A stretch of DNA of 64,000 nt from Suillus spraguei (taxonomy: Eukaryota > Basidiomycota > Agaricomycetes > Boletales > Suillaceae). Below are positions 11,993 through 21,425 of this stretch, piece after piece; within the stretch, counting starts at the first letter, position 1; the number at the start of each line of letters is the position of its first letter. The stretch is taken from NCBI GenBank assembly GCA_016800925.1, contig JABCPU010000114.1, positions 62,001 through 126,000 of the forward strand, given 5' to 3'. The notes beneath the pieces were generated by a model. It worked only from the letters and a program-made list of their open reading frames with translations, did not search any database and was not told where the DNA came from. A program made the position numbers and the translations under genes.

Positions 11993-14900
11993 ATGGATCC
12001 CTCAGAGATAAGAAAGAAAATCGATCGCTTTCGAGTCCTCGTTATAGGAAGGGCGAATGCAGGAAAAACTACCATCCTCCAGAGAGTTTGCAACACACGG
12101 GATAATCCAGAAATCTATAACAGCGCCGGAGAAAAGGTGCGCCTTATAATGCTGGCAGGAAGATGGTAGTGATGGTTGAGCGATGGACATCAGATTAATA
12201 CCGCAGTTTTAATAGCTTCTACAGAGGTTGCGTGTACTTTCAATAGTTGGTAACATGAGCTGACGCGTTATCAGCGTGGAGAGCATGATATCGAGAATGA
12301 AATGGTGTTTCGAAGTAACCCGGGATTCATCTTTCACGACTCACGAGGGTTTGAAGCAGGCGGCGAATCCGAATTCGACAAGGTCAAGGCATTTATTACT
12401 AGCCGTTCTAAGGAAAGTAGATTGACAAATCAACTCCATGCCATCTGGTAATTGCATCCATCAATCGCGACGGGCGCTATCTCACGGTTTTACCATAGGT
12501 ACTGCATCCCCATGGACGAGGCATGCAGGTCATTTACGAAAGGCGAGATCAAATTTTTCTCCCAGTGCGACACAGGAAGCAGTAAGCTTTTGGCACCAGA
12601 CCATCCTTGATGTTCGACTGATGCGCAGAATCTCAATTCTCAGTTCCAGTGATCGTATTGTTTACCAAATTCGATGCCCTGTACGACGACGCATACACAA
12701 GGCTGAAATCAGAGGGAGCATCGATGGAGGAGGCAGAGGAACAGGCACCAAAGCGTGCCGAAGACTTATTTGCCATGGGGCCGCAATTGAGGTTTCTATA
12801 CCACTCCAAATATCTACAACGCCCTCCGAAATGTCACATATGCCTCCCTAGTAAGTTGTTGCTCATCATCTTATGAATCTGATACCTGACGACGCTCATC
12901 CATTAGACATGGACAAAGACGATGCAGATTGCGGGCCACTTATCGAACGCACAGCTGGAACTTTGGATAACGAAGTGCTAAAGCAATTATTCGTGTCGAC
13001 CCAGCAGACTAACTTGGAGGTCTGTATGAAATATGCAGTCGAGAGGTAACTACCAATGATCTCATTGACCTGCCGTGAGCGTTAGCGACTGATTTGTCCA
13101 GCACACTGCGAAGACATTTGGCCTCTTCTGAGACAACGACATCTGAGGGCCAAAGGATATTAGAACAATTGGGTGACTGGTTTCCACATCTTAAGGTAAG
13201 ATCATCAGAACTTTGAAGGTTGCTCTCATTTACATTGCGCGATTACGTACAGACAGTATGTCTGGCGATCTTCATTTGAGCTCCGGTCGTGCTGATCCAA
13301 GTCGTTGCCCACTGTTCGCAGGACGTGAGTGTGTTGATCCTCCTTCGAGCTTGAGCCATGCTGATCCAAGTCGTTGCCCACTGTTATCAGTATGTGAGTG
13401 TGTTGATCCTCCTTCGAGCTCGAGCCATGCTGATCCAAGTCGTTGCCCACTATTCGCAGGACGTGAGTGTGTCGATCCTCCTTCGAGCTCGAGCCATGCT
13501 GATCCAAGTCGTTGCCCACTGTTCGCAGCGTGTGAGTGTGTTGATTCTCCTTCGAGCTCGAGCCATGCTGATCCAAGTCGTTGCCCACTGTTCGCAGTAC
13601 GTGAGTGTGTTGATCCTCCCTCGAGCTCGAGCCATGCTGATCCAAGTCGTTGCACACTGTTTGTAGTCTGTGAGTGTGTCGATCCTCCTTCGAGCTCGAT
13701 CCATTCTGATCCAAGTCGTTGCCCACTGTTCGCAGCCTGTGAGTGTGTTGATCCTCCGAGCTCAAGCTATGCTGATCCAAGTCGTTGCAAAATTTTTGCA
13801 GGCTGTGAGTGTGTCGATCCCCCTTCGAGCTTGAGCCATGCTGATCCAAGTCGTTGCCCACTGTTATCAGTATGTGAGTGTGTTGATCCTCCTTCGAGCT
13901 CGAGCCATGCTGATCCAAGTCGTTGCCCCCTGTTCGCAGGTCGTGAGTGTGTCGATCCTCCTTCGAGCTCGAGCCATGCTGATCCAAGTCGTTGCACACT
14001 GTTCGCAGGATGTGAGTATGTTGATCCTCCTTCGAGCTTGAGCCATGCTGATCCAAGTCGTTGCCCACTGTTTTCAGGCTGTGAGTGTGTCGATCCTCCT
14101 TCGAGCTCGATCCATGCTGATCCAAGTCGTTGCCCACTGTTTGCAGGCTGTGAGTGTGTCGATCCTCCTTCGAGCTCGAGCCATGCTGATCCAAGTCGTT
14201 GCACACTGTTCGCAGTTTGTGAGTGTGTCGATCCTCCTTCGAACTCGAGCCATACTGATCCAAGTCACTGTCCACTGTTCGCAGCGTGTGAGTGTGTTGA
14301 TCCTCTATCGAGCTCGAGCCATGCTGATCCGAGTCGTTGCCCACTGTTCGCAGCTTGTGAGTGTGTTGATAATCCTCTGAGCTCAAGTCATGCTAAATTG
14401 AGCCGTCTCCTATCCATTCACAGAATGTGAGCGCATTGGTTCTCTGCTGAGTTCAAGCAATCCTAACCAAAGCAATTGATGATATATTTTCAGGAGGTCA
14501 GTACATTGGTCCTCTACCGACCTCGAGGTACTCACTGAAGAAACCATCGACCCATTGACAGCTTGTGAGTGTGATCATCCTGTGTTGACCTCCTGCCTTC
14601 CTCACCGATGTGATCGCTGATCTATTGTCAGGGTGTGAGTGTATTTATTTTTCGTCGCCCTTGTGTCATACTGACCGACAAAATTGCTACTTTGCTAACA
14701 GGTTGTGAGTTGGTCAATTCACCATCGAGCTTAAGCATACTAATTGAAGACATCGCACATCCATTCACAGGACGTAAGCGCATCGATCCGCAGTCTGATT
14801 GGGGCATGGCTGACCAATCGAATTACCAATCATTGTTGACAGCGAGTGAGTGTGTCCATCTCCCACTGAGCTCGAGCATTGCTGATCCATTGACAGAACT

Positions 14901-15893
14901 TGAACGTGAGTCTCTTCACCCCCAATCAAGCTTTAGCCTTTCTCACCAATCACATTACTCATCCACCGACAGAAAGTCAGCGTGCTGATCCTCCGTCGAG
15001 CCAGACCTTTGCTTACCACTGAAAACCGCACATCCCTTGACAGATTGTGAGTGTTTTTATCCTGCAGCCTTCCTCCTGGATGATATCGCTGATCCATCAA
15101 TAGGACGTTGGTTGTTTCCCCTTCTTTGACTTCGAGCCATGCTGACCCAAGATGTTGCACATTGGTAGAATGTGAGTATATCAATCGTCAGCAGAGGTAG
15201 ACAATTTTTAACTTTCCTGTCGTGGCCAGCTTTCTCAGAGTCGTCGTGATGAGATGCATTCTAGGTTGCTCTCTGTGGTATGTCCAATTGGTCACAGATT
15301 GGACACATTTCTCATATTGTGAATGTACTAGGTCTCTGGCTCATCACGGCTGGAGAACGATGTTCATTTCATTTCTGGTGAATTTTGAGGCTACATTGCA
15401 ATGAACCTGCCATCTTCTTACCGATGATTTAGCTGCTGTCATCATCTTCAAACATTCCTTCTTCATTTTCGACAAACGGCGCGATATTCAGGACAAGCAG
15501 AACTCCGACCCTTCTTTTTATGTCGCTCTCGAACAGTACATTGCGTCTCCGCATGCAGCTGCTGTCAGGGAAGGTGTGAGCGCTGCCGTCCAGGCGTATG
15601 AAGAAGCTGTCATCACTGCCGCCCGCGCATATGAAGAAACTGTCTATACATACACACATCAAGGACGCTTGCCTGCTTGGATGGCGAAGTTACAGTTTGA
15701 ACGCTTCCAGAGGAAGGCAAAGGAAGCTTTTGAACGCTCTAGGGAGAGGGAGAAAGAATCTTTGTGCTCTCAGGCAAAGGCGGACCTAATGAAGGCTATT
15801 CTTGAAATCACTCTAAATCATCGCCTATGTATGTTTCACCATCCTGTTATTGCAACAATCCTGCTGATTCGCTTATCTTTAGCGAGACCTTAA
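11993..15893 (+). CDS. P-loop GTPase with 29 one-codon-type micro-exons, unit A (40 exons)
   Basis: Start ATG 11993 (MDPSEIRKKI). Exons 1-7: 11993-12136, 12194-12226, 12275-12447, 12499-12581, 12644-12850, 12907-13045, 13102-13195 (ends DWFPHLK, phase 0). Motifs: G1 GRANAGKTT (19-27), G3 DSRGFE (~81), G4 TKFD (~152). Then 29 micro-exons starting at 13253, 13322, 13391, 13460, 13529, 13598, 13667, 13736, 13802, 13871, 13940, 14009, 14078, 14147, 14216, 14285, 14354, 14424, 14494, 14572, 14632, 14702, 14771, 14843, 14897 (9 nt), 14973, 15044, 15104, 15169. Each of the others is 3 nt. Then 15230-15277, 15332-15377, 15433-15828, 15883-15893. Total 488 aa. The C-terminal exon is Ala/Glu/Arg-rich and probably coiled-coil. 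Frame stays open throughout and the stop context (SRP-stop) is the same in copies B and C. Function unknown; an NLR- or incompatibility-like role would be speculation. Confidence 0.82.
13256..14353 (+). repeat. Array A: 16 near-identical 66-nt introns separated by single codons (69-bp period)
   Basis: Each unit runs GTGAGTGTGTTGATCC...GCTGATCC...ACTGTTCGCAG: a donor at the start, a CTGAT branch-type motif ~28 nt before the end, and a TGTTCGCAG acceptor. Between AG and the next GTGAGT lie exactly three bases. These are aca, gac, tat, gac, cgt, tac, tct, cct, gct, tat, gtc, gat, gct, gct, ttt, cgt, ctt (the first and last flank the array). One intron is 63 nt (13739-13801). The others are 66. 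Most of the variation between units is in those three bases. Confidence 0.92.
14354..15229 (+). other. Distal, non-repetitive part of the micro-exon series, unit A
   Basis: From 14424 on, twelve more micro-exons are separated by introns of 51-75 nt that no longer match each other closely, yet each has a recognisable donor (GTGAGY, GTCAGT, GTAAGC, or GTTGGT at 15107) and a CAG/TAG acceptor. The codons read N-E-L-G-V-D-R-(NLN)-K-I-D-N. Faint similarity to the 66-nt unit (GTGAGYGCATTGRT...) suggests they are older members of the same array. Confidence 0.85.
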
Positions 15894-16413
15894 GGTTAGG
15901 CAACGTAACACGACATCAATATTGTTCCGAGTTGAGCTGCGGTGTCTTGGCTGTGGATGCAGGTTGCTTGAAAGGTCCGTCGAGGTAGATTCAGGATGCG
16001 AAATGGTTGTATGATCACACAATGTGATGCTTTGTCTGTTATGGCATATATGTGTTTGGAGACCGTCAGTTTGGGACAATAACAAGAACTGCTGCGCTCG
16101 ATGTACACCGAGTATGCCTTGCGTGTCTCAACTTGCGTGACTTTCTCAACAAAGACATGCGTTTATTGTCATTTAAATCTTACACTCTTCGTAGACAACT
16201 AAATTGAAAGTTTATGACAACAGTAGTGACCCCAGCAGGTGGTTGATAGGTAAGATCCCTGAAAAGACCTGGCTGCGAGTAGACGATAGCGTACAAACTC
16301 GATGGATTTTGAGCAGTGGACGCACCTTGAAAATTTCCACCTTTCGTTCTTTGAGGGACAGCGTGTGATGTGCATATGGTCATAATTCTTTGTTATGAAG
16401 TTTCATAAGACAG
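15894..16413. other. 3' flank of plus GTPase gene, unit A
   Basis: Downstream sequence shared with unit B and, in inverted form, with copy C near 57380-57580. It probably contains the 3' untranslated region. A 28-codon stretch GVCLACLNLRDFL-like near 16100-16160 (clearer at 25970-26010 in B and inverted at 57290 in C) suggests a further small exon or a relic. No gene model can be defended. Confidence 0.4.
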
Positions 16414-16796
16414 ATGGATTATTTCCTTCTGCTCTGTGCATGCCACGGTCAAAATAAATTCTCATTTCTCACTAATATGACAGGAAGGGTTAACGATCGC
16501 GTGGATCATAACCTGGGGTATATGCATCTTCTTGAGGGACCGATAGAGGACGCCATCGTGGAACAAAAGAGAAAGGAACTTATCGGATGTCGACATCAGA
16601 TCGACGGAGAATTTTGCAGCGCTGGATGTTACCTATGCTATAGTCTCCAGTCGGACCTTAGTGTTTCATGGGTGTCTCACAAACGTGCGAGCACGTCAAA
16701 GTCTAACGACTGAATCCTGTGTCCGTGAGCTTGCTATGACCGACGAAGGATCCCGGCGTACAGTTCAGGACATCAACAAAATTGTCGACCCTCTAT
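16414..16796 (+). pseudogene. Unrecognised coding-like fragment, unit A
   Basis: An open frame from ATG 16414 (MDYFLLLCACHG) reaches a stop at 16713. A second frame overlaps it and ends LTTES...INKIVDPL at 16796. The same pair exists in B (26272-26654). Shorter decayed matches to the second part lie at 27825-27945 and, inverted, near 56830-56960. Repeated occurrence suggests a remnant of a once-coding element, but I do not recognise the protein. Confidence 0.35.
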
Positions 16797-17039
16797 AAGG
16801 TTCGAGTCATGATGGAACAGATAAAGTAAGTAGTGAGCATATCGATTCACACCACGCAGAGATTCTCGGAAGGGAGGCGTTGATTGTGACCATCCTCCTA
16901 AGCCAGACATATAGTGGAGTGACGGTCCTATGCGATGAAAATGAAAGTAGAAGATGAAAGAGGTGCGTAGCGGGAAGACATACTGATAGGTGTTGGGGCC
17001 TCCAAAGCAAACACTCATCACAATTTCCCCCCTCTACCG

Positions 17040-17530
17040 TTCCTCCGGCACATTATGCTACTGCAGCTGAATGAGCGGGTAAGCAGGGCGTCCATATTCC
17101 CAGTCACATATCTGATGAGGAAGACAAACGCGAAGAATCCTGTTGTCAAGTTGACGGTGACAGGTGTTGGCTGAGCGGTACGAGCTGGATAAGCCTCATG
17201 CTTACTACCTGTCACAATGGGGTTGTGTTTGTTCCACATGGACTAAGAAACTCGTAGTGAAAATCTGTGGGTACAGGATGGAGAGGACGGATGTTGTTGG
17301 GAGAGATTGCATACTTTTGTGGATGTAGAGGGGTATGTGTTTGTAGGTTTGTTTGTTGAAGGAGCTGGTATATGATTTATTTGCGTATCGAGAGATGGCT
17401 GGAGTGGTAATGAGAGGGAGCTGTGACTAGGAGTGAGTCAAATGCTGGAGTTTGAGTAGGTCTGTTGAAGGTGGGAGATACCGTAGGGCTGGGAGGTCAG
17501 TTTATTCGATAGATGAGCTGAACGATGCAT
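17040..17530 (-). pseudogene. Decayed copy of velvet gene 3' end, unit A
   Basis: Aligns with 4060-4540 of the velvet gene in the same orientation. The clearest stretch is 17350-17415 (GGAGCTGGTATATGATT...GCGTATCGAGAG) against 4383-4430. Others are 17090-17190 against 4085-4185. Deletions and substitutions break all frames. It is repeated in unit B. Confidence 0.75.
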
Positions 17531-17545
17531 TTACATATCAAGAAG

Positions 17546-18106
17546 GTAATGTACAGTGGGACCAATGCTGCATTCGAGAACTATTGGAGGAAACTCGACA
17601 AGGAGGAGAAGAAGAAATATCACGATAGGGTGGCACTCGTCAAGACAGTATATCTGTCTACAGGCAAAAGCCTGCGCTGTCGCCTCGCCCGTTGTAGATG
17701 CTGTTGTAATGGGGCCACCAGACGAGATACCAACATCATCCTAGATATTTTTGTTGTCCCTCCCAGTTCACGCTGGTCGTTCCATGTGTTACTGCCGCAG
17801 CGCCGCTACCAGCTGTCGTTCTTGTCGCTAGTGTTATTTGCATGCCACTGTCGTTTGCTCATTCTGTTGTTTCGATTCACCAATCTGTCGAATGCAAGTG
17901 TTCGTGTTGCTACATCCACATGCATACAGGGCTATCCAGGTTGTTCTATTTATGTGAACTCGTTCCGAAGTCATACAGGGATATCCAGGAAATGGTTCTA
18001 GCATACACACTCAGCCAGATTTCCTAAGCGGGCTGTCTGAGCGTGGCTGAGCCTGTTGCGGGTTTTGACTGGGGTTGAATGAGCGGACCTAGACACGCTG
18101 ACTTCA
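17546..18106. other. Spacer between units A and B
   Basis: Not shared with the end of unit B. It begins with an open stretch (17553-17645) reading NAAFENYWRKLDKEEKKKYH, which resembles HMG-box-like helices in fungal proteins, then loses coding character. It ends with a GGTTGAATGAGCGGACCTAG segment (18065-18105) that recurs at 28103-28140 beyond unit B. Confidence 0.4.
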
Positions 18107-18287
18107 TGGGAGGATAAACTGATTTCTCAGGTTATTTCAAGCAAAAGTTCGTGAGGGGTTACAATACCTCAGAACGATAGACAAACTACAGTAGCAAGAA
18201 CTAGCCATAATTACAATGACATGTACGAGTAACAACCCATCGGAATGTCGTAGGTGCTCAAGTCAGACACCAACAAACAATCAAGTG

Positions 18288-20566
18288 CTAAGACTTTTCA
18301 ACCGCATCCCATGGTTCATCCGGCAATAAATCCATGGCGGGAAGTTTCCCCCGAAGATCCACCATTTCTTCCGCACTGATGTTATATGACTGTAGAAGCT
18401 CGACGAGTTTGTCCAATGAATCGCGATTCGCGCGTTCCACAAAGTTCAATTGCTGGTCGTATTCCTGGATTTGATTATGGACTTCTCCGCTCTTTGGCGA
18501 GTCGTGGTAGGACTTGACCGCAAGCTTGATAGCTCTACGAGACAATTCCTGGTTTTCCGACATAAGAACCAGTATCTGTAGCACAAGAGTCAAGTCCATG
18601 ATATATTTCATCAAGCGCTGGAGCGCCGCACGACTGAGGAGTAGTCATTATTCTCTCGATGAAGGATAAATAAGTAGGAGGACGTACGACCGCTGATACA
18701 CTTCACGAACCCAGTTCGCGATCACAATGCCTGCCACTATCGGCACTACGATGGGAGCCGCAGGTGTGGCCAGGGTTGACAGGATAGAGGTCATAGTACC
18801 GACAATGGAGAGCCCGAACGCACTGCGAAACATTGGATGAGATGAAATTCGCCCATCGCATGAAAGACTGCCTACAGGTTCTTGTTTGGATCAGCAGTGG
18901 GTCCAACGTCCAGCTCATCGACCATATTCGTCATCAATCTTCTGAACTCTGGGCTACACAAGTACTGCGCGTAAGCTACGTCAGAATATGTGATGACGAA
19001 TAAAGAGGAGAGCTATTACATCATTAGGATCTTGCAAGTTCCACACATTGACGATGTCGGTGTGAAGTACGTGCAGACAGTCCCACATCGAACGGTTCTT
19101 AAATGATGCGCTTGAAGCGAGCGCCTTCCAGTATTCTGAGACAGACGTGAATGATCAGATTGTGTCCAGTAATTTTGAATGCAAAATTGAGACAGACTTC
19201 TTTTGCCAACTCTGATGCTGCGTAAATTGCAAGATAAGAAGAATGAAGCAAGCGAGGCTCACTCTATCGATGCTTTTATTTTCAGTCCAGGGTCCACTCG
19301 CTGAGCGATGGACGTCATCACCGATGCGTCGGTCCCGACATGCTTACAAACGAGTTCTTCAGTGGTTTGAATCAGACGGGCCAGCGTTTCTTTATGGTCT
19401 CCATTTGCTACGCTCAAATTTTTAGAAATGCAAATGACAAGAATAGTAGTGACACTCACTAGAGACCGCAACATGCGGGATATCGGACCCTGCAAATTTC
19501 TCTAGAGGTGTGATGCAGACTTGCTGTAACGTGTGTTTTGCGCTTTCCTTGACGAGTTCCTGGATGTCCGATTTGTCCGAACCCTTAGGAGAGGACTTCA
19601 CCAGAGTTCGCTCCGCACGTTCAAGGAGGGTATCATATTTAGTGAAAATGGCAACAATGGGAACTTTGAGCTGCGTTAGCTGTGCCCTGCGCAGAGCAGT
19701 AGTAATCCATCAACATACTGTCTCCCAGCTCTCCTTCGCGCTTAGATGTAAGAAATCGCTCTACACCAGTTTCTAGTAATCGTCCGCCTGCACGTGGTAT
19801 TTCAAAACAAAGCCTTGTAATGTCGTCAGCTTGCTGCACAAACATATTAAAATGAAAGCCCCACCAGACAGCGTGCAGCTGATCTTTCGAAGAAGGCATT
19901 ACTCTCCGACGATTAATGAAATCTCGAACTGTTTCGAGGTTGTCTTTTTCCCCTGGTTCAAAGCCTTTGCTGTCGTGGAGAACAAACCTGTTGTTCTGCG
20001 GTGAGATGAATTCTTGGTCGATGCTGACCTCGCCTGGCCTATCGTGCGCAGCTGTCTGTCGACATTATGAGTAGCTGTGCTAGTTGAAGTGTCGTGTTAA
20101 ACCCACCGCGTTTCGTACTCCAAATGCGTGGTTGATGAGCGAAGATTTTCCAACGCCAGTCTATCGGAAGTACCGTGTCAACACTACCCGGATATTAGCA
20201 AAATCTTGGTACCTTCCCTATAACTAGGATTCGGAAACTTGGAAGCATCTGGTGTCAACATAACAAATGGCACTTTACGGTGATCCAGACTTACTGAGGA
20301 CAGTTCCGAAATATCTCGTCCGTCGTAGGCCGGAGCTTCTGGGTTTCATCGACAAGTTGCTCAGCCTGCTAATCTATGACTCAGATGTTTTTTGATTAAA
20401 AACGTGGAACATTACTTCGGTTGTTGAATTCCCGGAAAGTGAAAGTTCGACGACGATCGTGATGTTGTTATGGACCTTGATGTATTCTGTGCATGTGAGG
20501 TTGAATCCAGGAGCGGTCAAGGCGAGAGCGCGATGACTTACCTCGTTTGTCCCTTGCACTGAACAT
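18288..20566 (-). CDS. P-loop GTPase, unit B copy, one splice donor damaged
   Basis: Paralogue of 8511-10779 with the same 14-exon layout. Start ATG 20566 (exon 1 20566-20542), stop 18288. G1 GKTGVGKSS, G3 DSKGFEPGE and G4 TKYD are kept, and the Ala/Pro/Val hydrophobic segment reads ILSTLATPAAPIVVPIVAG. The donor after the exon ending ...NLQDPN, which is GTGTAA in unit A (9237-9232), is ATGTAA here (near 19018-19023). The nearest alternative, two bases further on, would shift the frame. So this copy may be non-functional or spliced differently. All other borders look intact. Confidence 0.75.
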
Positions 20567-21425
20567 GTCTTCAAGATCGAGAACAATGTCCTCATGCGCA
20601 GTTTTTATCCCAAACCATTTCTTGTGCCGAACGTGTAAGGAAAATACGTCCCCAAGAGAAATTTTCCTATAATAAAACGCAATGGTAAATCAGGTGGATA
20701 CAGTCGTCGAGGTCGAGTCCTTACATGGGTGGAGAAAAAATTTGTCGCAAAGTCTTTCCTGTCCCTGTCCCACTTTTGATTGGGGTGGGCGACTTCCGGA
20801 CTTCAAAAGACTCCACATGCTTTTTCGAGTTACTGAAATCAATGCTGATACCTATTGGATATGTTCAGTATGATTGATAATTCAGTTGATGATAAAGTAA
20901 CTTGTACCAGAGATATAAAGAGGGCAAACTGGCGTTGAAGCGTCAAGGGAACTAGACATGCTTGAATCGAGTTGGGGAAGGCTCTCCTTCATCACGGTGG
21001 ATTTATCTAGAGGCCGGGTGTAGGCCATGCATCAGCGCTTCAGCAACGGCGAAGGGAGGTATCCTCGTGTAGCACCCTGAGCCAGACTAGCGCCAACTTT
21101 GTTATGAAATAAAACACCTTGTGGGTCGAACGTTGTACCTTGGGATTGGTCGATAACCAAAATATGTGTGGAGCAGCTATGATTCGAATTGAGAAGCACG
21201 ATTAGTCACTAGCGCTCGTCATGCTTCTGTGACCCTGACTAGTACTGCTGCCCACTCTTACGGTTCCTTCTGACTGAACACAGATATTTGTTCGCAAAGC
21301 TACAGACTCGTGTATGCCTCATGTGATATACCCATTGCCCAGATGTTGACTTCCGTCTTGGGCATTTCCAACGATTATAAGGCTGCTAGGCGACCAACCC
21401 TTCTCCGTCACATTCACCTTCCCCC
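20567..21425. promoter_or_regulatory. Shared upstream region of the GTPase pair, unit B
   Basis: Homologous to 10780-11992 but shorter, with one copy of the ~341-bp segment. TTATAAGG at 21375-21382 lies ~45 bp before the plus-gene ATG, and AGATATAAAGAGGGC is kept near 20911-20925. Confidence 0.5.

Larger units (their letters stand above)
8323..17545. repeat. Segmental duplication, unit A
   Basis: Direct tandem copy of 18107-27403. Similarity starts at GGGAGGATAAACTGATTTC (8325 and 18109) and ends at ATATCAAGAAGGTAATGTAC (about 17540 and 27400). Gene order and direction are the same in both. The differences are tandem-repeat copy number, a promoter duplication present only in A, and scattered substitutions. 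Confidence 0.95.

Noticed and set aside
13213..14430. 405-aa plus-strand ORF of 23-residue repeats (CECVDPPSSSSHADPSRCPLFA), and similar ORFs on other frames and the minus strand
   Set aside because: The repeat period (69) is a multiple of three and lacks stops in several frames, so long ORFs appear in most frames at once. The splice-site reading explains the variable codon, links two halves of a GTPase in frame and continues beyond the repeat.
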